Both the position numbers and the translations under genes were made by a program. A stretch of DNA of 64,000 nucleotides from Thermoanaerobacter uzonensis DSM 18761 (lineage in GTDB: Bacteria; Bacillota; Thermoanaerobacteria; Thermoanaerobacterales; Thermoanaerobacteraceae), in contig NZ_FQUR01000015.1 in assembly GCF_900129115.1 (NCBI RefSeq), positions 1-64,000 of the forward strand, read 5' to 3'. Numbering within the stretch: the stretch's first letter is position 1; each line of letters opens with the position of its first letter. Below are positions 53,020-62,308 of this stretch, piece after piece. The notes under the pieces were generated by a model. It ran no database searches and had not been told where the DNA came from. It was given only the letters and a program-made list of their open reading frames with translations.

Positions 53020-53814
53020 ATGAGCGAAGCAATAGTTATAACTTCTGGAAAAGGTGGAGTTGGAAAAACTACTTCTACCGCAAATATTGGTACATACCTT
53101 GCTATGAAAGGTTATAAAGTTGCTTTAGTCGATACTGATATAGGCTTAAGAAATCTTGATGTAGTGATGGGATTGGAAAATAGAATTGTGTATGATATTG
53201 TTGATGTAGTAGAGGGGCAGTGCAGATTAAAGCAAGCTTTGATAAAGGACAAAAGGTTTGATGGTTTATATCTTTTACCTGCCGCTCAAACAAGAGATAA
53301 ATCTGCTGTTACTCCAGAGCAAATGCAAAAATTAATAGGAGATTTGAAAGAGGAATTTGACTATATATTAGTAGATTGTCCTGCAGGTATTGAACAAGGA
53401 TTTAAAAATGCAATTGCAGGTGCTGATAGAGCAATTGTTATAACTACTCCAGAAGTTTCAGCGGTTAGAGATGCTGATAGGATTATAGGACTTTTGGAGG
53501 CGGCGGAACTTCACAATCCTATGTTAGTTATAAATAGGATTAAAATGGATATGGTCAAAAGAGGAGATATGATGGACATTGAAGATATTATAGATATTTT
53601 AGCTATTGACCTTTTAGGTGTCATTCCTGATGATGAAAATATAATTATTTCTTCCAATAAAGGTGAACCGATTGTTATGGATGAGAGGTCATTAGCAGGA
53701 CAAGCTTATAGAAACTTGGTGGAAAGACTTTTAGGGAATAATGTGCCTTTAATTAACCTTGATATAGGAAATGGATTTATGGATAGACTCAAAAAGCTTT
53801 TTAAGCTGGCTTAG
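53020..53814 (+). CDS. minD: Septum site-determining protein MinD
   Basis: A membrane-binding ATPase of 264 residues that carries MinC and is released by MinE. The deviant Walker A SGKGGVGKTT (K at both ends), VDTDIGLRNLDVVMGLENR and LVDCPAGIEQGF are typical, and the C-terminal amphipathic helix (GFMDRLKKLFK) targets the membrane. The ATG at 53020 has GGAGTGG upstream; a reading from 53002 is longer. Both MinE and SpoIVF proteins occur nearby, so this sporulator has an oscillating Min system rather than DivIVA-only control. Confidence 0.95.
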   Translation: MSEAIVITSGKGGVGKTTSTANIGTYLAMKGYKVALVDTDIGLRNLDVVMGLENRIVYDIVDVVEGQCRLKQALIKDKRFDGLYLLPAAQTRDKSAVTPEQMQKLIGDLKEEFDYILVDCPAGIEQGFKNAIAGADRAIVITTPEVSAVRDADRIIGLLEAAELHNPMLVINRIKMDMVKRGDMMDIEDIIDILAIDLLGVIPDDENIIISSNKGEPIVMDERSLAGQAYRNLVERLLGNNVPLINLDIGNGFMDRLKKLFKLA

Positions 53815-53835
53815 CGCTTTTAGGAGGTGTGATTT

Positions 53836-54111
53836 GTGGATTTATTTAAATCTTTTGGAGGGAAAAACACCAGTAAAGATATAGCAAAAGAGAGGTTACA
53901 ACTTTTATTGGTCCATGATAGGGCGGATGTTTCTCCTAAATTTTTGGAAATGATAAAAGAAGACATATTAAACGTTATTTCTAATTACGTGGATATTGAT
54001 GAAGCAGGACTAAATGTAGAAATTACAAAAGAAAAAAGAAGTGACAACACTTACATGCCTGCTCTTCATGCGAATATTCCTATAAAGAAAATGAAGCAGG
54101 TGATAAGATAA
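53836..54111 (+). CDS. minE: Cell division topological specificity factor MinE
   Basis: A 91-residue MinE. It stimulates MinD ATP hydrolysis so that the Min proteins oscillate. The N-terminal anti-MinCD region (KDIAKERLQLLLVHDRADVSP) and the topological domain (NVISNYVDIDEAGLNVEITKE) are clear. GTG start with GGAGGTGTG upstream, 21 bases after minD. The stop codon is followed at once by a terminator. Confidence 0.94.
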   Translation: MDLFKSFGGKNTSKDIAKERLQLLLVHDRADVSPKFLEMIKEDILNVISNYVDIDEAGLNVEITKEKRSDNTYMPALHANIPIKKMKQVIR

Positions 54112-54133
54112 CTGGCCGTAGGCCAGTTTTTTT
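54111..54133 (+). terminator. Terminator after minE
   Basis: ACTGGCC (54111-54117), loop GTA, GGCCAGT (54121-54127), then TTTTTTT. A new promoter follows. Confidence 0.9.
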
Positions 54134-54156
54134 ATATAGTGAAAATCTCTTTTATA

Positions 54157-54165
54157 TGGTATAAT
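54157..54165 (+). promoter_or_regulatory. Extended -10 promoter of rodA
   Basis: TGGTATAAT, 33 bases before the GTG start of rodA and after the minE terminator. Confidence 0.6.
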
Positions 54166-54198
54166 ACAAGTTGGATTGCTGAAAAAGAGGGGATTAAA

Positions 54199-55296
54199 GT
54201 GTTTGATAAAAAACTTTTAAAAAACCTTGACTGGGGACTTTTGATTGTTGTGCTTTTAATCTCTATATATAGCGTTATTGTAGTGACAAGTGCTTCTCAT
54301 GCAATTCAGACGGGTTCCTACAAAAAAGTTATTGTTCAGTCTGCGGCAATTTTAATAGGGCTTATTTCTATCCTCCTAATATGTCTTTTTGATTATAATA
54401 TTCTTGCTAAGTTTTCTACTTTTATATATATTCTCAACCTTTTTGGTCTTGTGCTAGTTTTAGCGATAGGAAAGATAAGTAATGGTGCACAAAGCTGGAT
54501 AAGTTTAGGGCCTGTGGATATTCAACCTTCTGAATTTTCTAAGTTAGCATTAGTGCTAACTTTATCAAATATGTTTAGCAAGACGGAAGAAATAAAAACT
54601 TTTAAAGAACTTTTGTGGCCAATGGTTTATGTAGGAATTCCTTTTGTTGCAGTGATGCTGCAGCCAGATTTAGGGACAGGGCTTGTATTTATTGCAATTT
54701 TTTTAGCCATAATATATATCTCGGGGATAAGGACAAAGGTATTAGCACAGCTTTTTACTTTAGGGATTGCCCTGCTGCCTATTGGGTACAAACTATTAAA
54801 ACCTTACCAGAGAAATAGACTTTTATCCTTTTTAAATCCGGAACTGGACCCGATGGGAACAGGTTACCATGTGATTCAGTCTAAAATTGCTATCGGTTCA
54901 GGAATGTTTTGGGGGAAGGGGCTTTTTCATGGCAGCCAAACTCAGCTCTATTATCTTCCAGAAGCCTGGACAGACTTTATTTTTTCTGTTGTAGGGGAAG
55001 AATTAGGTTTTATAGGTGCATCTATACTAATAGTTCTCTATGCCATTATGTTGTATAAAGCTTGGAAGATTGCTTATAATGCTAAGGACAAATATGGAAG
55101 GCTGGTGGCCGTAGGGATTATTGCCATGTTTGCATTTCACCTCTTCGAAAATATAGGGATGACTATTGGAATAATGCCAATCACAGGTATTCCTCTTCCA
55201 TTTATGAGTTATGGTGGAAGTGCAATGGTGGTAGATTTAATGGCTATAGGGCTTTTAGAAAATATAAGCATGAGAAGGCAAAAGATAAACTTTTAG
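54199..55296 (+). CDS. rodA: Peptidoglycan glycosyltransferase RodA (SEDS family)
   Basis: Polymerises lipid II in the elongation complex with PBP2 and MreBCD. The 365-residue protein has about ten membrane segments and the SEDS motifs [29 protein letters not shown] and the catalytic-loop Asp-containing [19 protein letters not shown], and [14 protein letters not shown] near the end. The N-terminus [10 protein letters not shown] fits RodA rather than FtsW. GTG start at 54199 with GAGGGGATT upstream. It is followed by mgsA with a 11-base gap. Confidence 0.92.
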   Translation: MFDKKLLKNLDWGLLIVVLLISIYSVIVVTSASHAIQTGSYKKVIVQSAAILIGLISILLICLFDYNILAKFSTFIYILNLFGLVLVLAIGKISNGAQSWISLGPVDIQPSEFSKLALVLTLSNMFSKTEEIKTFKELLWPMVYVGIPFVAVMLQPDLGTGLVFIAIFLAIIYISGIRTKVLAQLFTLGIALLPIGYKLLKPYQRNRLLSFLNPELDPMGTGYHVIQSKIAIGSGMFWGKGLFHGSQTQLYYLPEAWTDFIFSVVGEELGFIGASILIVLYAIMLYKAWKIAYNAKDKYGRLVAVGIIAMFAFHLFENIGMTIGIMPITGIPLPFMSYGGSAMVVDLMAIGLLENISMRRQKINF

Positions 55297-55307
55297 GGGG
55301 GATTTCC

Positions 55308-55703
55308 ATGAATATAGCTTTGATAGCCCATGACCAAAAAAAAGAACTTATGGTGAATTTCGCAATTGCTTATAAGCATATCTTTGAAAAATGCAATATA
55401 TACGCAACAGGCCATACAGGACAACTTATCAAAGATGCGACAGGCCTAAATGTAAATTGCCTTTTACCCGGCCCTCTTGGTGGAGACCAACAGATTGGTG
55501 CAATGATTGCTGAAAACAAGATTGATATGGTGATTTTTTTAAGAGACCCACTTACGGCTCAACCCCATGAACCAGATATTTTGGCTCTGCTTAGAGTTTG
55601 TGATGTGCATTCTATTCCATTGGCGACTAATATCGCTACTGCAGAAGTTTTATTGAAAGGGATGGAGCAAGGACTTTTAGAGTGGAGAGAAATAGTGGAA
55701 TAA
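55308..55703 (+). CDS. mgsA: Methylglyoxal synthase
   Basis: Converts dihydroxyacetone phosphate to methylglyoxal and phosphate, a bypass that relieves sugar-phosphate overload. At 131 residues it is the short, standard form. The phosphate-binding [13 protein letters not shown], the catalytic [35 protein letters not shown] motif and the His of [13 protein letters not shown] are present. The ATG has TTAGGGGGG upstream. It sits between rodA and spoIVFA, a placement common in Clostridia without clear functional link. Confidence 0.94.
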   Translation: MNIALIAHDQKKELMVNFAIAYKHIFEKCNIYATGHTGQLIKDATGLNVNCLLPGPLGGDQQIGAMIAENKIDMVIFLRDPLTAQPHEPDILALLRVCDVHSIPLATNIATAEVLLKGMEQGLLEWREIVE

Positions 55704-55721
55704 AAATAATTTATCATAATA

Positions 55722-55761
55722 ATGCCTCCTTAAAAATAAAATGTAACATAGAAGGAGGCAT
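55722..55761 (+). promoter_or_regulatory. Inverted repeat sequestering the Shine-Dalgarno of the SpoIVFA-like gene
   Basis: ATGCCTCCTT (55722-55731) and AAGGAGGCAT (55752-55761) are perfect 10-bp complements with a 20-base loop. The right arm holds the full SD for the ATG at 55767, so the folded RNA would hide it. There is no T-tract to make it a terminator. Confidence 0.65.
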
Positions 55762-55766
55762 ATATC

Positions 55767-56516
55767 ATGAAATACCAACGAATTCCTTATTATTTTCCCA
55801 AAAAATTTAACACTTATAAAAAGTATGCAGAGCTATTTGAGAATCAATTAATTATTTCATTAGTTTTATTAGGAATGATTTTGCTTTTTAAAGCAGTTGA
55901 CGTGCCTATAGCCAACTCTTTTATAAATGCTACTAAAAGTGTGCTAAGTTATAATATGAATTACGAAAACACAAAAAAAGGGTTAAAATTAGTTCAAAGT
56001 AAGATTCCTTGGCTCAAAGAGAGTGTGATAAAAGTTTTTTCTCCCACTGAAGAAAAAACTTCAGAAAATAAAACTTCTTCTGATGTTTCTCAGGCTTTTA
56101 TCAAAATGATTGCGCCTGTTACTGGGAAGGTAACCTCTGGGTTTGGAATGAGAGTTGATCCAATTACAAATCAATTGACAAATCATACTGGTATTGATAT
56201 AGACGTTCCTATTGGAACAGAAGTGAAAGCAGCATTAGATGGGGTAGTAATGTTAGTGGAGGAGCAAAACCAGGATTTCGGAAAAGTCATAGTTTTAAGG
56301 CATGCTAATGATGTAAGGACTGTCTATGCTCATTTATCAGAAATTTTAGTGAAAGAAGGAGACCAAGTAAAACAAGGGGATGTAATTGGAAAGACAGGCG
56401 ATACTGGAAAGACAACTGCTCCTCACTTGCATTTTGAAGTTTGGGAAAATGGCAAGCCAGTAGACCCCTTGACAAAGGTTGTTATAGGGGATGCTGCCAG
56501 TGAAGGCGCAAAATGA
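55767..56516 (+). CDS. SpoIVFA-like membrane M23 peptidase
   Basis: A 249-residue protein with one membrane segment (about 28-45) and a C-terminal M23 domain (about 115-240). The zinc-site residues are complete: H140, D144 (HTGID) and H220/H222 (APHLHFEV). In sporulating bacteria SpoIVFA partners SpoIVFB and holds it inactive in the outer forespore membrane. The partner gene, encoding the M50 protease, overlaps its stop by 4 bases (ATGA), so the assignment by context is strong. Its Shine-Dalgarno lies in an inverted repeat. Confidence 0.85.
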   Translation: MKYQRIPYYFPKKFNTYKKYAELFENQLIISLVLLGMILLFKAVDVPIANSFINATKSVLSYNMNYENTKKGLKLVQSKIPWLKESVIKVFSPTEEKTSENKTSSDVSQAFIKMIAPVTGKVTSGFGMRVDPITNQLTNHTGIDIDVPIGTEVKAALDGVVMLVEEQNQDFGKVIVLRHANDVRTVYAHLSEILVKEGDQVKQGDVIGKTGDTGKTTAPHLHFEVWENGKPVDPLTKVVIGDAASEGAK

Positions 56517-57367
56517 AATTTAGAGGGCTCGAAGCAAAAATACATTTTTCTACTTTTGTGTTTGCATTACTTTTACTTGCAACGGGATTTATAAAAGAAT
56601 TAATTGCTATTTTTGCTACAGTTTTTGTTCACGAATGTGGACACATTTATATTGCCAAGAAACTGAAAGTAGACGTGCTACAAGTCAATATCTATCCTTT
56701 TGGAGGAATTGCTCTTTTGGACAGCATAGTGTTTATAAGACCAGACTTAGAAGTATTAGTTGCACTGGCAGGACCTATGTCCAATATTTTTTTTGCTTTT
56801 TTTGGAGAATTCATTTCACAAGTTTTACAAATAGATATGGATTATTTTATAAAAGCTAATATTGCAATGGCTTTTTTTAATTTACTGCCAGGGCTTCCTT
56901 TGGATGGAGGACGGGTTTTAAAAAGTGTTTTGTCGTATTTTATTAGCCTAAGAAGTGCTGTTGCGACTGCTGTTTTTTCTTCCTATGCTATTTCTCTCGT
57001 TATGTTATATTTTGTTCTAAAAGGCATATTCAATTGGAAGCTAAATGTTGTTTATGCTTTTTTATCGGTGTTACTAGTAGTGGCGGCAAATAAAGAGAAA
57101 AAGGCATCAGCTTTTTTGCAAATGAGAGATCTTTTTAGAAAAAAAGCAGAGTTCTATAAAAAAGGATTGATGGGGGTACATCACATAGCAGTATTAGAAA
57201 AGGAGACAATTGCAAATGTTATAAAAAGTTTTATACCTGCTAAATACCATGTTATAATAATATTAGACGACAAATTTAGGGAAAAATATAGAATAACCGA
57301 GACTCAGCTTTTTGAATATGCGGTAGAACATGGATTGTATTTACCAATTGGTGAGATTATAAAATGA
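56513..57367 (+). CDS. spoIVFB: SpoIVFB-like M50 intramembrane metalloprotease
   Basis: A 284-residue site-2-type protease that, in Bacillus, removes the pro-sequence of SigK in the mother cell. Six or so membrane segments hold the metal site H40-E-x-x-H44 (VFVHECGH) and the NLLPGLPLDGGRV motif with D131. The C-terminal part (about 195-284) has a CBS-like or regulatory character. Translationally coupled to the SpoIVFA-like gene. The SigK pro-protein gene is not in this window. Confidence 0.9.
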   Translation: MKFRGLEAKIHFSTFVFALLLLATGFIKELIAIFATVFVHECGHIYIAKKLKVDVLQVNIYPFGGIALLDSIVFIRPDLEVLVALAGPMSNIFFAFFGEFISQVLQIDMDYFIKANIAMAFFNLLPGLPLDGGRVLKSVLSYFISLRSAVATAVFSSYAISLVMLYFVLKGIFNWKLNVVYAFLSVLLVVAANKEKKASAFLQMRDLFRKKAEFYKKGLMGVHHIAVLEKETIANVIKSFIPAKYHVIIILDDKFREKYRITETQLFEYAVEHGLYLPIGEIIK

Positions 57368-57383
57368 CTATGGAGGAAGGAAG

Positions 57384-59237
57384 ATGAATAACTTAAAGGA
57401 TAAAATAGATGCTTTGCTTATGAAAGTAAGCAAACCTACAAGATACACAGGAGGAGAATTAAATTCTTCTATAAAAAATCCGGAGGAAGTCAAAGTAAGG
57501 TTTGCTTTTGCTTTTCCGGATGTATATGAAGTGGGAATGTCTCATTTGGGGCTTAGAATTTTATACCATCTTTTAAACAAAAGAGAAGACGTATATTGTG
57601 AAAGGGTTTTTGCACCATGGTTGGATATGGAAAAACTCATGAGGGAAAATGACATTCCTCTTTTTAGTTTAGAGACAAAAACCCCATTAGATAAATTTGA
57701 CTTTATAGGTTTTACTCTTCAGTATGAATTAAGTTATACAAATGTAATAAATATGCTTAACTTAGCGGGTATTCCTATCCTATCAAGAGATAGGAAAGAG
57801 TTACCTTTTGTCATTGCTGGTGGACCCTGTGCGTATAACCCTGCTCCGTTATCTGACGTTATTGACTTTTTTGTAATGGGAGAAGGAGAAGAGGTCATAA
57901 ATGAAATTATTGACGCTTATATAGATTGGAAGGAAAGGAAAGGAGAAAGAGAAGAATTTTTACAAATTGTTTCTCAAATCAAAGGAGTATATGTTCCTAA
58001 GTACTATATGGAAGTATACAATCAAGATGGAACGATAAAAGAGATAAGGACTATTAAAAAAGGAGTTCCTGAAAAAGTAAAGAAAAGAATAGTTAAAGAT
58101 TTTGAAAATGTGTATCATCCTGAAGAGCAAATCGTTCCTTTTATGGACATAGTTCACGATAGAATAATGTTAGAAATCTTTAGAGGGTGTACACGAGGAT
58201 GTAGATTTTGTCAAGCTGGGATGATATATAGGCCAGTGAGGGAAAAATCAAAGGAAAAAATTTTAGTTTTAGCGGACAAGCTTGTAAAATCTACAGGGTA
58301 TGAGGAAATATCTTTAGCTTCTTTAAGTACTTGTGATTATTCTCAAATTGAAGAATTAGTCGAAAGGTTAATTGAGAAATATAAGGATAAGGGAGTTGGA
58401 GTTTCTATACCATCTACACGAGTAGATGCTGTATCTATAAATTTGTTAAAAGAAATACAAAAAGTTAGAAAAACAGGTCTTACTTTAGCACCAGAAGCTG
58501 GTACTCAAAGACTTAGAGACGTAATTAACAAAGGGATTACAGAAGAAGATATTTTAGAGGCGACAAAAGAGGCTTTTTCTGCAGGATGGACAAATGTCAA
58601 ACTTTATTTTATGATAGGTCTCCCTACAGAGACGATGGAAGATGTGGAAGGGATAGCGGATTTGGCATATAAGATAGTAAATAATTACAAAGAAGTAAAA
58701 GGGAATACGAAGAATTTAAAAGTCACCATAAGCACTTCTACTTTTGTACCTAAACCTTTTACACCTTTTCAGTGGACGGCTCAAAACAGCATTAAAGAAA
58801 TAATGGAAAAGCAAGATTTGCTAAAAAAGAAACTTAAGAGTAAAGTGTTAAAGTACAATTGGCACAATCCTTATATGAGTTTTTTAGAAGCTGTTATTTC
58901 GAGAGGAGATAGAAAAGTAGGAAAAGCTATAATAAAAGCGTGGGAAAAAGGATGCAAATTTGACGGATGGGAAGAATATTTTAATTATGACAACTGGGAA
59001 AAGGCTTTTAAGGAGGTAGGTGTAAATCCTCATTTTTATGCTAATAGAGAAAGAAGTTTAGAAGAAATATTTCCATGGGATGTAATAGACGTTGGGGTAG
59101 ATAAAAGGTATTTGATTAGAGAATATAAAAAATCTCAAGAAGGAAGAATTACACTTGACTGCAGGCTTTATTGTACAGGTTGTGGAGTAAAGGATTTTGA
59201 TGAGGGGGTAGTGTGTTTTGAAGCGCCTAAGAAATAA
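57384..59237 (+). CDS. B12-binding radical SAM protein, TIGR03960 family
   Basis: A 617-residue radical SAM enzyme of unknown reaction. The N-terminal half resembles a B12-binding Rossmann domain (FAFPDVYEVGMSHLGLRIL, VIAGGPCAYNPAPL) and the middle half contains the CxxxCxxC site C269, C273, C276 (FRGCTRGCRFCQAG). The C-terminus carries a Cys-rich end (LDCRLYCTGCGV). It overlaps a DUF2344 protein by 20 bases; the pair (TIGR03960 and TIGR03936) is conserved ahead of rng in Firmicutes and has been suggested to modify RNA, which is not proven. AGGAAGGAAG precedes the ATG. Confidence 0.88.
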   Translation: MNNLKDKIDALLMKVSKPTRYTGGELNSSIKNPEEVKVRFAFAFPDVYEVGMSHLGLRILYHLLNKREDVYCERVFAPWLDMEKLMRENDIPLFSLETKTPLDKFDFIGFTLQYELSYTNVINMLNLAGIPILSRDRKELPFVIAGGPCAYNPAPLSDVIDFFVMGEGEEVINEIIDAYIDWKERKGEREEFLQIVSQIKGVYVPKYYMEVYNQDGTIKEIRTIKKGVPEKVKKRIVKDFENVYHPEEQIVPFMDIVHDRIMLEIFRGCTRGCRFCQAGMIYRPVREKSKEKILVLADKLVKSTGYEEISLASLSTCDYSQIEELVERLIEKYKDKGVGVSIPSTRVDAVSINLLKEIQKVRKTGLTLAPEAGTQRLRDVINKGITEEDILEATKEAFSAGWTNVKLYFMIGLPTETMEDVEGIADLAYKIVNNYKEVKGNTKNLKVTISTSTFVPKPFTPFQWTAQNSIKEIMEKQDLLKKKLKSKVLKYNWHNPYMSFLEAVISRGDRKVGKAIIKAWEKGCKFDGWEEYFNYDNWEKAFKEVGVNPHFYANRERSLEEIFPWDVIDVGVDKRYLIREYKKSQEGRITLDCRLYCTGCGVKDFDEGVVCFEAPKK

Positions 59238-59871
59238 ATATACAAAAGATGAAAGAGTCAAATTTATTTCCCATTTAGACATTTTGCGAGTATTTCAAAG
59301 GGCTTTGAGAAGAGCTGATATAAAAGTCGCTTTTTCACAAGGATTTAATCCCCATCCTAAAATTTCTTTTGGGCCTGCTCTTATAGTAGGTGCGACGACA
59401 GATGGGGATTATATGGATATAGATTTGGAAGAAGATATTTCTCCTGAAGAATTCAGAAAAAAGATGAACGAAGTGTTACCACCTGGTATTGAAATTGTGG
59501 AAAGCTATGAGGTAGAATTGAATGATGCGCTTTCTACAAAAATAAAAGGAGCAGAGTATATTTTGCAAGTCAATGTAAAAAAAAGTATTAAAGATATTCA
59601 AAATAAAATAGAAGAATTTATGAGAAAAGATGTAATTGAAATAGAAAAAGAGAGTAAAAACGGCAGGAAGATGGTAAATATAAGACCTTATGTTTTAGAG
59701 TTAAAAGTAATTGAAGAGGCCGAAGATTATTTGAAATTTTATATAAAATTAACATTAGGAGAGGGAGTTCCTAATCCTTTACATTTATTAAAGGCTTTGA
59801 ATGATTACATTGGAGACTTGTTTGATATGGACTCTTATAAACTTCACAGAAAATATATGATTTTAGAATAA
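59218..59871 (+). CDS. TIGR03936 family (DUF2344) radical SAM-associated protein
   Basis: A 217-residue soluble protein always coupled to the radical SAM protein in front. The motifs KFISHLDILRVFQRALRRADIKVAFSQGFNPHPKISFGPAL, rich in basic residues, are the signature and look like an RNA-binding or partner surface. In other species the two are one polypeptide. TTG start inside the end of the previous gene (20 bases overlap). Eight bases separate its stop from the rng region. Confidence 0.85.
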   Translation: MKRLRNKYTKDERVKFISHLDILRVFQRALRRADIKVAFSQGFNPHPKISFGPALIVGATTDGDYMDIDLEEDISPEEFRKKMNEVLPPGIEIVESYEVELNDALSTKIKGAEYILQVNVKKSIKDIQNKIEEFMRKDVIEIEKESKNGRKMVNIRPYVLELKVIEEAEDYLKFYIKLTLGEGVPNPLHLLKALNDYIGDLFDMDSYKLHRKYMILE

Positions 59872-59887
59872 GTACGGGGTGAAAATT

Positions 59888-61312
59888 TTGAAAAGACTTA
59901 TATTGGACATTGATGGAAATTTGAGCCAAATCGCTTTATTAGAAAATGGGAAGCTAAAGGAGTACCATCCGGAGAAAAGAGATGGGAAAAATATTTTGGG
60001 GAATATTTATAAAGGTAAGATTCAAAATGTTTTAAAAGGCATGCAGGCAGCCTTTGTAGATATTGGAATTGGGAAGAACGCTTTTTTATTTTTTGACGAT
60101 GTGCTTTTTCAACAAGAAAATTTACTCAAAAGCATTACACAAGTTTTAAAACCAGGTCAACCAATAATGGTTCAAGTATCAAAAGAAGCAGTAGGCATGA
60201 AAAATCCCAGAGTGACCGCTAATATTTCTTTGCCGGGGAAATATGTTGTTTTAATGCCTAATGTCGATTACATTGGAATTTCTCATAGGATTGAAGAAGA
60301 AGTGGAAAGAAAGAAGCTTCAGGAAATTATAAAAGAATTAAAACCTGAAGGTATGGGAATAATTGTTAGAACAGCTGCATTAGAGGCGACAGAACAGCAA
60401 ATGAGGGAAGATTTAGAAGAATTAATTCGCTTGTACGAGAAAATACAAAAAGATTTTCAAAATGCCCCCCTTCCTTCTTTGATATATAAAGAAGAGGATT
60501 TTGTAATTAAGTATTTGAGGGATTTGCTTTCTGATGAGGTAGATGAAATTGTGGTTAACGACAAAGAGGAGTATGAGAACATAAAAAGATATTTAAAAAA
60601 TGTAGGAAAGGATAATATTTCAGTTACTTATGAAGAAGGAGATTTAATGGGGATTTATGGAGCAGATTTTCAAGTCGAAAAATTGTTAGAAAAAAAGGTA
60701 TGGTTAAAAAGTGGAGGTTTTGTAATAATAGACCAAACAGAAGCTCTTACTGTAATTGATGTAAATACAGGAAAGTACGTAGGAAAATCTTCTTTAGAGG
60801 AGACAATATACAAGACCAATCTTGAAGCAGCAGAAGAAATTGCCCTGCAGCTTAAGCTAAGAGATATTGGTGGAATAATTATTATTGATTTTATAGACAT
60901 GAAAAATGAAAATTTTAGAAGGGATTTGCTTGAATTTTTCAAAAGAGAACTCCAAAAAGACAGGACAAAATGCACTGTATTGGGGTATACTCGATTAGGA
61001 CTTGTTGAGATGACAAGGAAAAGGGTGAGGTCGCAAGTAGGATCATACCTTAAAGAAAAATGTCCTATATGTGAAGGGGAAGGATTGGTTTACTCAACTG
61101 AGTACATCTACAAAAGATTAAGAAATAATATACAAAGGGTGTTGCGGCATGTAAATGCGCGAAAAATCTACATAAAAGGGAATGATAAAGTTGTTAAAAT
61201 CGCGGTAGAGAAGGGAATTATAAAATTTTACAAAGAGAAATTTAATGTAGATTTCGAACTTGTTGTTGACAATACCAAAAAATATGGCCATTTTGAGATA
61301 GACTTTGAATGA
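59888..61312 (+). CDS. rng: Ribonuclease G
   Basis: A 474-residue endoribonuclease of the RNase E/G family, which cleaves single-stranded A/U-rich RNA and matures rRNA. Domains in order: S1 RNA-binding (about 35-115), RNase H-like, the catalytic DNase I-like region with VIDVNTGKYVGK, IIIDFIDMKNE, and the zinc-link CPICEGEG, which joins the subunits. The TTG at 59888 has GGGGTG 6 bases upstream. Downstream is a 12-bp perfect stem terminator. rng-rplU neighbours are usual; here queF/queT lie between on the other strand. Confidence 0.93.
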   Translation: MKRLILDIDGNLSQIALLENGKLKEYHPEKRDGKNILGNIYKGKIQNVLKGMQAAFVDIGIGKNAFLFFDDVLFQQENLLKSITQVLKPGQPIMVQVSKEAVGMKNPRVTANISLPGKYVVLMPNVDYIGISHRIEEEVERKKLQEIIKELKPEGMGIIVRTAALEATEQQMREDLEELIRLYEKIQKDFQNAPLPSLIYKEEDFVIKYLRDLLSDEVDEIVVNDKEEYENIKRYLKNVGKDNISVTYEEGDLMGIYGADFQVEKLLEKKVWLKSGGFVIIDQTEALTVIDVNTGKYVGKSSLEETIYKTNLEAAEEIALQLKLRDIGGIIIIDFIDMKNENFRRDLLEFFKRELQKDRTKCTVLGYTRLGLVEMTRKRVRSQVGSYLKEKCPICEGEGLVYSTEYIYKRLRNNIQRVLRHVNARKIYIKGNDKVVKIAVEKGIIKFYKEKFNVDFELVVDNTKKYGHFEIDFE

Positions 61313-61327
61313 AGAATCAAAGTTAAA

Positions 61328-61362
61328 AAAGCTGCCCAAGGGAATTTTTGGGCAGCTTTATA
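61328..61362. terminator. Bidirectional terminator between rng and queF
   Basis: Perfect 12-bp stem AAAGCTGCCCAA (61328-61339) and TTGGGCAGCTTT (61348-61359) with an 8-base loop; T-tracts on both strands. The convergent queF gene ends next to it. Confidence 0.9.
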
Positions 61363-61363
61363 T

Positions 61364-61765
61364 CTACTTTTCTTTTTCATACTTTGCCACAATTCTCGTG
61401 GCTATTCCACCTCTTTCTTGAAACTCACCTATTACTTCCATAAATTTTGGCTGTAGAAGTTCAACTAAGTCATCCAAAATTCTATTTATAGCATGTTCTT
61501 GCAGGATACCTACATTTCTATAGGAGGTGAGATAATACTTTAAAGATTTAAGTTCTACTAATTTTTTAAAAGGGATATATTTTATAGTAAGTTTTGCATT
61601 ATCAGGTAATCCTGTCCAAGGGCAAACAGAAGAAAATTCATTAGTTATATATTCTACAATAGTATTTTTTTCAGGGTATTCATATTCAATGGATTCTAAA
61701 ACTTCTTTGTCAATCTTTTCATAACCGTAAGTGTCAAATCTTCTCTCTTTATATTTATCTGTCAA
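61364..61765 (-). CDS. queF: NADPH-dependent 7-cyano-7-deazaguanine reductase QueF
   Basis: Reduces preQ0 to preQ1, the base put into tRNA on the path to queuosine. A short unimodular form of 133 residues. C48 in [11 protein letters not shown] forms the thioimide with the nitrile and the aspartate after it (D55) assists; ELKSLKYYL is the QueF motif for NADPH binding and LQEHAINRI is the substrate region. It overlaps queT by 11 bases and is thus part of the queT-queF operon under the preQ1 riboswitch. Confidence 0.93.
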   Translation of the reverse strand: MTDKYKERRFDTYGYEKIDKEVLESIEYEYPEKNTIVEYITNEFSSVCPWTGLPDNAKLTIKYIPFKKLVELKSLKYYLTSYRNVGILQEHAINRILDDLVELLQPKFMEVIGEFQERGGIATRIVAKYEKEK

Positions 61766-62237
61766 ATTTCACAACTCCTTTCTTTTCCATTGCAAAAAGC
61801 AAAAAATATCCCGTTACCAAAAGTACAGTTTCAGCCAATCCTACGCTTAAGAAAGTTGGAATAAATGGTATATTGGCAGAGATATTTAAAGTGATTCCAA
61901 CAGATGCTGCAATCCAAATAGCTACGAATACAGCACCTACCAATTTGTGAGTAGCTCTTCCAATGTAGTATCCAATTGTACAACCGATTAAGTTTGAAAG
62001 AGGCATAAAAATTAGCTCCATTGTGCCAGCAAATGGGCTAAACAAATTTGCAAAAAAATTTCCTATCATCATGGAAATGGCATATTTTTTATTGAATACT
62101 ACAATGGATTTTGTAATTTCCCCTACGCGAAACTGAAGGGGTAAAAATGAGATGGAAGAAAATATAACTGTGAGTACAAAATAAATTGCCGCAACCAGAG
62201 CAATTTCTGCTATATCTTTTATTCTTTTTTTGGACAC
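61755..62237 (-). CDS. queT: Queuosine precursor ECF transporter, substrate-binding protein QueT
   Basis: A 160-residue S component of an energy-coupling factor importer, taking up preQ0/preQ1 or queuine. It has six hydrophobic segments and the family's typical [15 protein letters not shown] start, [36 protein letters not shown] and [10 protein letters not shown] motifs. The GTG start lies directly behind the preQ1 aptamer with the AAAGGAGG as part of the aptamer 3' end, so translation would be blocked by preQ1. The EcfA and EcfT parts are encoded elsewhere. Confidence 0.9.
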   Translation of the reverse strand: MSKKRIKDIAEIALVAAIYFVLTVIFSSISFLPLQFRVGEITKSIVVFNKKYAISMMIGNFFANLFSPFAGTMELIFMPLSNLIGCTIGYYIGRATHKLVGAVFVAIWIAASVGITLNISANIPFIPTFLSVGLAETVLLVTGYFLLFAMEKKGVVKFDR

Positions 62238-62244
62238 AAAATTA

Positions 62245-62282
62245 CCTCCTTTGTTTTGTTAACTGGGGTTACTGCGACCCAG
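62245..62282 (-). ncRNA. preQ1 riboswitch (class I), translational type
   Basis: On the minus strand CTGGGTCGCAGTAACCCCAG followed by TTAACAAAACAAAGGAGG. This is nearly identical to the structure-solved T. tengcongensis preQ1 aptamer as I remember it, with one extra A before GG. The Shine-Dalgarno is the 3' end of the pseudoknot, so ligand binding would hide it from ribosomes. queT and queF are the controlled genes. Confidence 0.93.
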
Positions 62283-62299
62283 GTGAGCATTTTGCTCAC
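62283..62299 (-). promoter_or_regulatory. Hairpin directly before the preQ1 aptamer
   Basis: GTGAGCA (62299-62293 complement) and TGCTCAC form a perfect 7-bp stem with a 3-base loop that ends at the first aptamer base. It could stack on P1 and help folding. Confidence 0.55.
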
Positions 62300-62308
62300 T
62301 ATGATCAA

